A DNA stretch of 33,629 bases from JAEUSE01 sp964648985 (GTDB lineage Bacteria; Patescibacteriota; Doudnabacteria; UBA920): positions 1 through 33,629 of the forward strand of contig CAZYMS010000016.1 in the NCBI GenBank assembly GCA_964648985.1, given 5' to 3'. Every line of letters begins with the position of its first letter. Position 1 is the stretch's first letter. The notes beneath the pieces were generated by a model. That model was not told the origin of the DNA. It saw only the letters and a list, made by a program, of their open reading frames with translations, and searched no databases. This document shows, piece after piece, positions 25,991 to 32,501 of the stretch. A program made the position numbers and the translations under genes.

Positions 25991-27001
25991 ATGAGTATGA
26001 ACGTATTATTTTGCGAAATTGAAGATACAACTAAAGAGTATATAGAAAAGCACGCAGGCGAATTGACTGTTGCGTATGCAGCTGACAAGGCTCAGGATGT
26101 AGCATCTTCCACAACTGCTGAAGTGCTTTCCGTGTTTGTAAATTCGAGAGTAGACACAGCCGTCCTTGAAAAGTTTCCAAACTTGAAACTAGTTGTTACT
26201 CGCAGTACTGGTTTTGATCACATTGACCTTGCGGCGTGTCAAGCAAAAGGAATTGTGGTCTGCAATGTTCCAACCTATGGAGAGCGGACCGTGGCCGAAT
26301 ACGCCTTTGCTCTGTTGCTTACTCTGTCGCGAAAAGTGTACCCGGCTATTAAGCGTGTGCATGAAGAAGGGCGCTTCCATACCGATGGGCTTAAAGGTTT
26401 TGACCTAGCAGAAAAAACTCTTGGTGTTATTGGTACCGGGCGCATAGGGTGTCATGTTATAAAAATTGCAAATGGATTCGATATGAAGGTGGTGGCCTAT
26501 GATCCATTTCCAAAGCCAGATTTAGAAAAAACATGCAGTATGAAATATGTGTCGCTTGAGGAGTTGCTTGCGGAGTCCGACGCTATTACTATGCATGCGC
26601 CGTACATGCCAAGCACTCACCATCTGTTAAATAGTTCCAATATGAGGTTAATTAAGCAAGGAGCAGTTTTAATAAATACAGCTCGGGGCGCGCTTATAGA
26701 AACTCCCGCTTTGGTAGATGCGCTGAGTAATGGCATACTGTCAGGTGCTGCTCTCGATGTTCTGGAAGAGGAGGGGTATGTGGGGGAGGAACAAAAGCTT
26801 CTTACTTCTTCCAAGCAGCAGGCTGGTCAAATGGAAACGGTCCTTGCCGACCACCAGCTTATGTCATTTCAAAATGTCATAATAACTCCCCATAATGCAT
26901 TTAATACTCAGGAAGCCTTAGAGCGAATCTTGGAAATCACTCTGGAAAACATTAAGGCATTTGCTAAGTCTACTCCACAGAACATGGTGAAGCCGGTTTA
27001 A
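25991..27001 (+). CDS. D-2-hydroxyacid dehydrogenase
   Basis: 336 aa, cytosolic NAD(P)-dependent enzyme of the formate/glycerate dehydrogenase superfamily. Rossmann motif G148-T-G150-R-I-G153 within LGVIGTGRIGCHVIKIA; substrate Arg in INTAR232G; Glu in ALDVLEE (~259); catalytic His in ITPH301NAFNT. An insert after the Glu (EGYVGEEQKLLTSS...) is typical of the D-lactate-dehydrogenase-like branch, so D-lactate or 2-hydroxyisocaproate are possible substrates. The position 52 nt after glycerate kinase favours hydroxypyruvate/glyoxylate reductase. AAGGTG at 25976-25981 may act as SD; a second ATG at 25997 is possible. Confidence 0.9.
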   Translation: MSMNVLFCEIEDTTKEYIEKHAGELTVAYAADKAQDVASSTTAEVLSVFVNSRVDTAVLEKFPNLKLVVTRSTGFDHIDLAACQAKGIVVCNVPTYGERTVAEYAFALLLTLSRKVYPAIKRVHEEGRFHTDGLKGFDLAEKTLGVIGTGRIGCHVIKIANGFDMKVVAYDPFPKPDLEKTCSMKYVSLEELLAESDAITMHAPYMPSTHHLLNSSNMRLIKQGAVLINTARGALIETPALVDALSNGILSGAALDVLEEEGYVGEEQKLLTSSKQQAGQMETVLADHQLMSFQNVIITPHNAFNTQEALERILEITLENIKAFAKSTPQNMVKPV

Positions 27002-27048
27002 TAAGCTTTTATCTCCTTGCGTGGCTTCTAAACCCCTTAGTTATTACT

Positions 27049-27081
27049 TAAAACCACTTTTGTCCGCACAAAGTGGTTTTA
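27049..27081 (+). terminator. Terminator of the glycerate operon
   Basis: TAAAACCACTTT (27049-27060), 9-nt loop, AAAGTGGTTTTA (27070-27081). Perfect 12-bp stem. The remaining spacer to 27263 shows no other structure I can support. Confidence 0.85.
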
Positions 27082-27263
27082 ATATCTGCATTAGGTCCAT
27101 GCTTACGGTATATTTCTTCTTTTTGTTTTAGAAATTTGATCATGGAACGTAGGCAATTCCAGAAAAAATTAATTTAGGATAAAGAGTTAGCTCCTTGCCA
27201 GTAGATATTTTTTGTTGCTTCCTATAGGAATGTTTTCGCTTAATTTTTATAATAATTACAGAG

Positions 27264-28169
27264 GTGTCGGTTATCCGATATAGCCAAAAGAGAAACACAC
27301 AGAACTTAAAACGTGTCACAAAAAAACGAACATATAGACTTAATATCCCTGCAGACGCTGCTAAAATTTCTGGGTATCACCAAGACTACCTTGGCTCTTT
27401 ATGTCGTACTGGGAAACTTTCTGGAAAAAAATTGGACGCAATCGGGTTGTCTCCAAAGATGCACTTATGACCTTCATGAATAGAGGCTTAGGACCCGAGG
27501 TTTTGCTACAACAACCAAGCCAAGAAGAGGTTTCCAGTGCTGCTCATGTCCCAACTCCTGCACTAGCTACTATTTTCAATTCAGAAATAGAATATAAATT
27601 ATCCGTACTTAGCTACAAAGCCCACGCTGCTCGATTCGATAACAAATTAAATGCGCTTCAGCACATAGTAGAGTCGCTTACCCGTAGGCTTGAGTCTTTG
27701 GGCGAGCACTCTGTACATGTACAGAAATCACTAGTGCCGGTAGAAGTAGTGGTGCAGGTAATTTCTGATGAGAGTAAAGCCACTTCTGCGTCAGCCTTTT
27801 CGACCAAGCTTGCCTCAGCCTTTGATCTTAGAGGTTCGGGAGAGGGGGTACAATCAGAAAATAGTTCAAGTGTCTCATCAAAACAATTAAAATCGTTGAA
27901 TGTTGGTCAGTCAAAAAAAATTTCTAAATGGCTCTTGGCTGCAAACTGCGGTCATTGCTTTTATTATTCTGTGTATAGTATCGTTCGGTGTATCCGAATA
28001 CAGTAAAAGCCCACGGGTTGAAAATGTTTCCATATTTCATACTCAGGGACACGGAGCACCGCAGCCGGTGTCTAGCTACTGCCTATCAGAAATAAAAGAA
28101 ATAATATTCTCTGAAAAATTATTCACACTCTGCATAATAGAAAGTGCAGAGTGTGTATTTTATTGGTAA
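27264..28169 (+). pseudogene. Twice-frameshifted gene: HTH-like N-terminus, coiled middle, TM segment
   Basis: Three overlapping frames make one protein. Frame 1 (GTG at 27264) gives IPADAAKISGYHQDYLGSLCRTGKLSGKK, a helix-turn-helix-like block; it ends at 27470. The protein continues in the -1 frame as IGRNRVVSKDALMTFMNRG (the expected second half of that block) to ~27940, with a helical middle (DNKLNALQHIVESLTRRLESL). Near 27940-27950 it returns to frame 1, giving the TM helix TAVIAFIILCIVSFGV. The first shift falls on GGA AAA AAA TTG, a canonical A_AAA_AAA slippery heptamer; the second needs one base skipped after KWLL(A). The reading frame finally runs through a terminator hairpin to 28169, so the original stop is probably lost too. 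Read as pseudogene; programmed frameshifting or sequence error are alternatives. Confidence 0.7.
28124..28164 (+). terminator. Terminator overlapping the end of the frameshifted gene
   Basis: CACACTCTGCA (28124-28134), 10-nt loop, TGCAGAGTGTG (28145-28155), then TATTTTATT. The last reading frame of the upstream gene passes through it, which is abnormal for an intact gene. Confidence 0.8.
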
Positions 28170-28229
28170 GATACATAGAAACAAGTGTGGCCGGTTTTAG
28201 TGAGGGTTCCATGGTATACTATAGAGGCA

Positions 28230-28811
28230 ATGTTTTACTTTCGAAATAAAATAAAACTCTCTATTTTCTTTACTTTGGCAGCACTTGTGGGGTTGAGTAC
28301 TCCTCCGGTTGCTTCTGCAAAGACTGAACCGGCTCCAGCCCCTGTAGCTTCGTTTTTACCACAAACAATCACTGTTGTTACTGCTCAAGTGCAACGAGAT
28401 GTGAACGTTTCTTCGGCCTTATCCGCTGCCGCAGGGTGTACAATTGATTCAGATTTTATTTTTGAGAACTTGCAAGCCGTAGTTTCTTTAAATTTAAACC
28501 AACCAGCACAGTGTTTCACTGTTGCGCTCCATATTCCGGAGGTGCAATCAAGCCTAACTATGGCTTCTCCTCCGATTTACACGCTTGGTTTTGTAAATCA
28601 TTCTTCAGACGTTAGTTTACAACACAGTCCAGAGCTGGCAGCTTCCTTACCGCAGACGCAACTAGTAATGCTTTCGGGCTACACAGTTGAATACCAAAAA
28701 AGCAGCGGACTTGCGAAGGTTGAAGTGACGTATAAAGCATTTTTTGGAGGAAGTACCCAACGTGTATCTAATACTCCTTCACTGAGTATGCTGAGCATCC
28801 TGCGTTGCTAA
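28230..28811 (+). CDS. Exported protein of unknown function
   Basis: 193 aa from ATG at 28230 (frame open from 28185, but this start gives the signal peptide KLSIFFTLAALVGLSTPPVASA). A Pro/Ala stretch (TEPAPAPVA) follows, then a beta-rich secreted part with two possible disulfide Cys (GCTIDSDF; PAQCFTVAL) and a third at the very C-terminus (SILRC). I do not recognise a family. TATACT at 28215-28220, 9 nt before ATG, is a possible -10 box; AGAGG also lies there but is too close to be a good SD. Positioned 5' of another orphan surface protein. Confidence 0.6.
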   Translation: MFYFRNKIKLSIFFTLAALVGLSTPPVASAKTEPAPAPVASFLPQTITVVTAQVQRDVNVSSALSAAAGCTIDSDFIFENLQAVVSLNLNQPAQCFTVALHIPEVQSSLTMASPPIYTLGFVNHSSDVSLQHSPELAASLPQTQLVMLSGYTVEYQKSSGLAKVEVTYKAFFGGSTQRVSNTPSLSMLSILRC

Positions 28812-28862
28812 GAAATTATTGTTACGTTAAAGCTTTTAATAAACAATAAATATATACATTTT

Positions 28863-29510
28863 ATGAATGATGAAGTACGAGTAAATAGGCCAATGGGCTC
28901 TGCGATTCGTTCTGACATGCCAAGTGACATGGGCGGACGCCGCAGTGGTAGTAAACTGCCATGGATAGTATTGGTTATAGTGGTAGTGGTAATTATAGTT
29001 GTTGCGGTGTTGTTTCGCGATAAGTGGGGTGGAAGTAAAACCGCCAAGTCTTCTGACTACCAGGCAGTATTCCTCACTAATGGCCAGGTATACTTTGGTA
29101 AATTATCTGACTCAGGCAAGTATTTAAAGCTTAACGACATCTTCTATCTCCAGGTTAATCAGCCACAAATTCAAGGTTCTCAGCAAACAGAGCAACAGGC
29201 TCAAACTCAGCCTCAGCTTCAGTTGGTAAAACTTGGCAATGAACTCCATGGTCCTATGGATGAGATGTCCATTAACCGAGATCAGGTCCTCTTCTTCGAG
29301 GACATGAAGGCAGATGGTAAGGTCATGAAGGCAATAATTGAATACAAGGCGAATCCTAATGCTGGTAACACAGGTGCTCAAACTCCTCCTCCAGCAACCG
29401 GATCTCAGACCCCTCCTGCAACTCAGCCAGCACCTGCAGTAAATCCTACACCAACGCCAACACCTACTCCAGCTCCTGCTCAGAAAGCTCCTACAAATAC
29501 ACAACAGTAG
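28863..29510 (+). CDS. Membrane-anchored protein with Pro/Gln-rich tail
   Basis: 215 aa. Cytosolic N-terminus (~1-30, with RRSGSK), one strong TM helix ~33-51 (PWIVLVIVVVVIIVVAVLF), a ~90-aa folded part, and a low-complexity Pro/Thr/Ala tail (TPTPTPTPAPAQ) after ~155. The folded part has a repeated beta pattern, YQAVFLTNGQVYFGKLSD...YLKLNDIFYLQV and LVKLGNELHGPMDEMSINRDQVLFFEDM, of a type I associate with conserved hypothetical proteins in Parcubacteria-like genomes; function unknown. A Gln-rich stretch (QQTEQQAQTQPQLQ) splits the domain. Convergent with rplT; a very long hairpin separates them. Confidence 0.65.
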   Translation: MNDEVRVNRPMGSAIRSDMPSDMGGRRSGSKLPWIVLVIVVVVIIVVAVLFRDKWGGSKTAKSSDYQAVFLTNGQVYFGKLSDSGKYLKLNDIFYLQVNQPQIQGSQQTEQQAQTQPQLQLVKLGNELHGPMDEMSINRDQVLFFEDMKADGKVMKAIIEYKANPNAGNTGAQTPPPATGSQTPPATQPAPAVNPTPTPTPTPAPAQKAPTNTQQ

Positions 29511-29563
29511 TAGCAATACTAGCTTCCAAAACTTCGTGAGCTAGACAGCTTCTAAAGCGTGCC

Positions 29564-29613
29564 AAAGCTAAATACAAAAAATCCCCGAAAGGGGATTTTT
29601 TGTATTTAGCTTT
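29564..29613. terminator. 23-bp GAAA-loop bidirectional terminator
   Basis: A perfect 23-bp stem (29564-29586 with 29591-29613) capped by a GAAA tetraloop, core AAAAAATCCCC/GGGGATTTTTT. It serves the plus-strand anchored-protein gene and the minus-strand ribosomal operon. An outer arm, AGACAGCTTCTAAAGC at 29541-29556, matches the complement of 29609-29624 with one mismatch, allowing an alternative fold. Confidence 0.92.
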
Positions 29614-29622
29614 AGAAACTGT

Positions 29623-29973
29623 CTATGCCTTGATAAGTTCTTTTACCATGGTGTCGAAGCTCTCAGGAGCGTTGATGGCGATTTCAGAAAGCATCTTGCG
29701 GTTTATGGTAATACCGGTTGTCTTAAGTATGCCGGCGAATTTGCTCCAAGTGGTACCGTTGTCGCGAAGGGCAGCATTTGCACGCTGGAGCCATAGTGCG
29801 CGCATGTCGCGTTTACGGTTGCGGCGGTCTCGGTATGAATAGGTATCAGCATGGAGAAGGGCTTCGCGAGCTGTGGTAAAGTTGGTAGAACGGCGATTAT
29901 CAAATCCTTTTGCGCGCTTAAGCAGATTCTTTCTTCGTTTGTGAGCGGCAACGCCGCGTTTTACTCTGGTCAT
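29623..29973 (-). CDS. rplT: Ribosomal protein L20
   Basis: 116 aa, standard L20 length, binds 23S rRNA early in 50S assembly. Diagnostic: MTRVKRGVAAHKRRKNLLKRAKGF, YSYRDRRNRKRDMRALWLQRANAALR, and the C-terminal KMLSEIAINAPESFDTMVKELI. The first residues are very basic, as in all L20. Third gene of infC-rpmI-rplT. Heptamer array III fills the space to rpmI. In other bacteria L20 represses this operon; I find no rRNA-mimic structure that would prove it here. No SD before the ATG. Confidence 0.97.
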   Translation of the reverse strand: MTRVKRGVAAHKRRKNLLKRAKGFDNRRSTNFTTAREALLHADTYSYRDRRNRKRDMRALWLQRANAALRDNGTTWSKFAGILKTTGITINRKMLSEIAINAPESFDTMVKELIKA

Positions 29974-29978
29974 AGAAT

Positions 29979-30046
29979 AGTTGTCAGTTGTCAGTTGTCA
30001 GTTGTCAGTAGCTCATTACAGACTACTATATTCTGACTACCGACTA
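29979..30046. repeat. Heptamer inverted array III (rplT-rpmI spacer)
   Basis: Left arm: AGTTGTC four times without error (29979-30006). Right arm in 7-bp phase: CAGACTA (30019-30025), CTATATT, CTGACTA (30033-30039), CCGACTA (30040-30046). The complement of the right arm reads GTAGTCG GTAGTCA, a one- or two-base variant of GTTGTCA, so the arms are inverted. The array ends 4 nt from the rpmI stop codon. Confidence 0.88.
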
Positions 30047-30050
30047 CTAG

Positions 30051-30245
30051 TTATTTATATGGTATTAATCTCTTAAGTTTGTCGTTGGTGGTGTCGAGTA
30101 CCTGGTCGCGACGCTTATTCTTAGTTACTTTACCGGTTTCGCGGGCGTTGAAGTGATCTTGTCCCATGGTGCGGTGCATTACTTTTCCGGTCGGAGTAAG
30201 TCGGAGACGCTTGCTTGCTCCTTGGTGAGTCTTTACTTTAGGCAT
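30051..30245 (-). CDS. rpmI: Ribosomal protein L35
   Basis: 64 aa from ATG at 30245, giving the standard start MPKVKTHQGASKR; the frame remains open 18 codons further upstream, but that would read through repeat array IV and is not family-like. KRLRLTPTGKVMHRTMGQDHF and KNKRRDQVLD continue the L35 pattern. A small 50S protein, basic throughout. Middle gene of the IF3 operon and the only gene in the window with heptamer arrays tightly against both ends (stop 4 nt away, start adjacent). Confidence 0.95.
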   Translation of the reverse strand: MPKVKTHQGASKRLRLTPTGKVMHRTMGQDHFNARETGKVTKNKRRDQVLDTTNDKLKRLIPYK

Positions 30246-30325
30246 AATTGAATGACATTTAACCTTTGACTTACTGCGAAGAGCTGTACGTCGGGTCAAT
30301 TGTCAAATGTTAATTGTTAAATGTT
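30246..30325. repeat. Heptamer inverted array IV (rpmI-infC spacer)
   Basis: Main arm in 7-bp steps: CAATTGT, CAAATGT, TAATTGT, TAAATGT (30298-30325), overlapping two bases of the infC stop codon. Opposite arm: ACATTTA (30255-30261) and ACCTTTG (30262-30268), whose complements TAAATGT and CAAAGGT match the main unit; this arm is more degenerate. Confidence 0.7.
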
Positions 30326-30830
30326 ATTTAGCGGGTGCTAAGGTCATGGACATAGTATTGCCCATGCGTTTGACGGGTACTTCAATTCTATTCGCTACCG
30401 TAACCTTGCTATGAAAGTTTCGAATTTGCTTTTCGGCAATGTCTAAGAATGCCTGTTCACGGCCCCGCATGCGGAGTTCAACGCGAACCAAATTCCCTTC
30501 GTCTAAGAATTCATCGGTCTGCTTTGCCTTAGTGGCAATGTCATGTTCAGAAATGCGGACCGAAAGGCGAATGGTTTTAACCTCTACCTTCTTAACCTTC
30601 TTCTTTTGCAGCTGTTCCACTTTCTTTTGTTGATAGCGGTACTTGGCAAAATCTATTACCTTGGCCACTGGCGGGTTTGCGTTAGGGGAGACCTCTACTA
30701 AGTCGAGGCCGTGCTCCGCTGCCAATTTTAAGGCTTCTGAAAGGCTAAGAACTCCAATTTGCTCGCCATCTTCGTTTACTAAGCGAAGTTCACGGGCTTG
30801 AATTTGGTGATTGATTCTGGTTTTTTGCAA
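30324..30830 (-). CDS. infC: Translation initiation factor IF-3
   Basis: 168 aa. Binds the 30S subunit, keeps it from joining 50S and checks the start codon and initiator tRNA. Both domains are clear: N-terminal INHQIQARELRLVNEDGEQIGVLSLSEAL ... DLVEVSPNANPPVAKVIDFAKYRYQQ, then basic linker KKVEQLQKKKVKKVEVK, then C-terminal IRLSVRISEHDIATK ... VELRMRGREQAFLDIAE. No ATG or GTG is available: a TAA lies three codons before the TTG at 30830, and the next candidates are ATC and ATT a few codons inside. A rare start agrees with the known infC self-control through discrimination against AUU in E. coli. First gene of the operon, with consensus promoter. Confidence 0.95.
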   Translation of the reverse strand: MQKTRINHQIQARELRLVNEDGEQIGVLSLSEALKLAAEHGLDLVEVSPNANPPVAKVIDFAKYRYQQKKVEQLQKKKVKKVEVKTIRLSVRISEHDIATKAKQTDEFLDEGNLVRVELRMRGREQAFLDIAEKQIRNFHSKVTVANRIEVPVKRMGNTMSMTLAPAK

Positions 30831-30843
30831 AGGTTTTTAAATT

Positions 30844-30861
30844 AAAGTTTGTTAAAACTTT
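30844..30861 (-). promoter_or_regulatory. 5' stem-loop in the infC leader
   Basis: AAAGTTT/AAACTTT (30844-30850 with 30855-30861), loop of 4. It would form the very 5' end of the transcript, 14 nt ahead of the TTG start. No SD is seen between it and the start. Confidence 0.45.
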
Positions 30862-30867
30862 GTGGTA

Positions 30868-30896
30868 ATTATACGGTTTTCTCCCATTTCTGTCAA
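30868..30896 (-). promoter_or_regulatory. Consensus sigma-70-type promoter of infC-rpmI-rplT
   Basis: Minus strand: TTGACA (30891-30896), 17-nt spacer, TATAAT (30868-30873). Perfect match in both boxes and spacing; the start would be near 30861, giving a ~30-nt leader. Confidence 0.9.
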
Positions 30897-31008
30897 AAAA
30901 CCGATAAATGGCTCATTCTTGAAGATTACTTGTTAATTATAGATATTGATGGGCACATATAAGGCCTTTTGGTCTTATGAATTTGCTTATTAAGGTGGAA
31001 ATCAAAAA

Positions 31009-31037
31009 TTAAACATTCACTCTTGGTACTGTATAAT
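31009..31037 (+). promoter_or_regulatory. Promoter of the hydroxylase-like gene, probably leaderless
   Basis: TATAAT at 31032-31037, 17-nt spacer to TTAAAC at 31009-31014, and ATG at 31045, 7 nt after the -10 box. No SD. The transcript would begin at the start codon or one base before it. Confidence 0.55.
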
Positions 31038-31044
31038 ACATAGT

Positions 31045-31617
31045 ATGATTGTTCTCTATTTTATCTTTTGGATGTTGCTCGGCATTCCATTTGTAGAAGT
31101 GCTTGGTTACTGGGTGCATAGGCTAGTTTTCCACCAGGGCGCGTTGGGTTCTAAGCTTCGCCGCATACATATTCATCACCATTTAGTGGAGTATCCACCA
31201 GAATCTCTCCGGCCGGTTAACAAAATAGAGTACTCGAATGCGAAGGATCCACTGTGGCATGTGATTGGCGCTATTGTCATAGTTATACTGTTAACCCTTT
31301 CTGCATTTGATGTCCTCGCCTGGTGGCAAGGCCTCGCACTTATTATTGGTTCCGTTATATATGCAAAATACGTGGTAAGTATTATGCACCAGCAGTATCA
31401 CTTGCCTGAGAGCAGGCTGAGTAAATACGCGCATTTTAAAAGGCTGGTAGTTCATCATGACGCGCATCATTATGTACAAGCAAACTACGGCATAGTATTC
31501 ATCTTTATGGATAAACTATTTGGCACCTACCGAGCTACAGTACCTGCAGAAGCAGAAGATGTATTCCCGCTCAGCCGCTACAGCGATGAAAAGTTTAAAA
31601 AGATGTTAGAAGAGTAA
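31045..31617 (+). CDS. Fatty-acid hydroxylase / sterol-desaturase-like membrane protein
   Basis: 190 aa with membrane spans near 3-22, 72-92 and 96-112. Histidine clusters of the FA_hydroxylase (sterol desaturase) superfamily are all present: H25-RLVF-H30, H42-I-HHH46, H115-QQY-H119, and H137-H-DA-H-H142 followed by NYGIVFIFMDKLFGT, the typical family ending. These enzymes bind two irons and use O2 to hydroxylate or desaturate lipids, carotenoids or sterols; the short length resembles bacterial beta-carotene-hydroxylase-like members. Substrate undetermined. Independent unit between a promoter and a good terminator. Confidence 0.85.
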   Translation: MIVLYFIFWMLLGIPFVEVLGYWVHRLVFHQGALGSKLRRIHIHHHLVEYPPESLRPVNKIEYSNAKDPLWHVIGAIVIVILLTLSAFDVLAWWQGLALIIGSVIYAKYVVSIMHQQYHLPESRLSKYAHFKRLVVHHDAHHYVQANYGIVFIFMDKLFGTYRATVPAEAEDVFPLSRYSDEKFKKMLEE

Positions 31618-31629
31618 ACACTACATGTA

Positions 31630-31658
31630 AAAACCTCAAGATAGCTTCTTGAGGTTTT
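31630..31658 (+). terminator. Terminator after the hydroxylase-like gene
   Basis: AAAACCTCAAGA (31630-31641), 5-nt loop, TCTTGAGGTTTT (31647-31658). Perfect 12-bp stem. The next ATG lies 9 nt downstream, so the next gene needs either readthrough or its own promoter inside this element. Confidence 0.9.
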
Positions 31659-31666
31659 CGCTTTCT

Positions 31667-32134
31667 ATGGAAAATAATATTGGGTTTCTTATAACAGTCT
31701 ATACACTACTGCACAACGCTGGCATTCCAGTTACTATTTTTGGCGGTTGGGCAGAAGAGTTGCAAGGCGTAATAGCGCCTAGGCCGCACAAAGACATTGA
31801 TTTTCTCTACGAAGCGGAAAGTTTTGCAGCAGTAGATGCATTTCTGGCCACGTACAAAGAAGTGGAGGAAATAATTCCTAAACACTTCCCACACAAACGC
31901 GCGTTCATGTTCCAAGGTGTTATGGTAGAGCTCTTGCTTGTGCAAAAAGAAGAAGAGCGCTTCGCCACTACCTTTTGGAACAAATATAAATATGAATGGC
32001 CAGAAAATTATTCTACTACTATTACTTTACCGGAGGGGGTTGTACTCTCTGTGGCCACACCAGCAGTATTGGCTTTATATCGAGAAAAGTTTTCGGAAAT
32101 CGATAACATTAGGCAGCAATATCTTGGAGCTTAA
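31667..32134 (+). CDS. Minimal nucleotidyltransferase, aminoglycoside-adenylyltransferase-like
   Basis: 155 aa from ATG at 31667; the frame opens earlier at 31649 but inside the terminator stem. The nucleotidyltransferase fold is marked by TIFGGWAEELQG (GGW loop) and RPHKDIDFLYE, where D-x-D supplies metal ligands; the later QGVMVELLLVQKEE could carry the third acidic residue. The pattern follows the AadB/ANT(2'')-like branch (GGWAxxxLxG...R-HxDIDL), members of which modify small molecules or are of unknown role; resistance cannot be deduced. Cytosolic. No SD found. Confidence 0.75.
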   Translation: MENNIGFLITVYTLLHNAGIPVTIFGGWAEELQGVIAPRPHKDIDFLYEAESFAAVDAFLATYKEVEEIIPKHFPHKRAFMFQGVMVELLLVQKEEERFATTFWNKYKYEWPENYSTTITLPEGVVLSVATPAVLALYREKFSEIDNIRQQYLGA

Positions 32135-32155
32135 TAGGCAATAGAAATTCTATAT

Positions 32156-32180
32156 AAACCATGGTGGTCATGGTTTTGGG
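32156..32180 (+). terminator. Terminator after the nucleotidyltransferase
   Basis: AAACCATG (32156-32163), 5-nt loop, CATGGTTT (32169-32176), then T and G-run. Stem of 8 bp, short T-stretch. Confidence 0.6.
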
Positions 32181-32213
32181 GGAAAGTATGTTCTAAATAT
32201 GCTGGGGGCATCC

Positions 32214-32384
32214 CTAGTCAATTGGTACAAGTGGCAACGTCTTCTTTAAGTATTCATTAGGGTTTTGAAAGATTTCAGGTGAGGAAAATTTGGCTACGAA
32301 TTCACTCACATATTCAGGTGTATACTTGGGGGTGCTGTAGCATTGACTATATAAAGTATATATGGTGTAGTATTTTTTCCATAA
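32214..32384 (-). other. Possible gene remnant on the minus strand
   Basis: The gene-poor stretch 32135-32548 contains one minus-strand open segment of 56 codons ending in TAG (32216-32214). It lacks a usable start but reads like protein: PKYTPEYVSEFVAKFSSPEI, then FQNPNEYLKKTLPLVPID. In another frame just upstream an ATG starts MEKILHHIYFI before a stop. It may be the C-terminus of a broken gene. I cannot assign a family. The rest of this stretch shows no other feature apart from the two hairpins listed. Confidence 0.25.
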
Positions 32385-32501
32385 TTACTCAAAGTACTTA
32401 AATTATGGACAGTCATTTTTATAGTAAGTCCGTTTAAGCGAATATCCTATTGCAATTTGGCAAAATGGCGAGAGTGTAAAAAGGGTATTTAAACTATAAC
32501 T

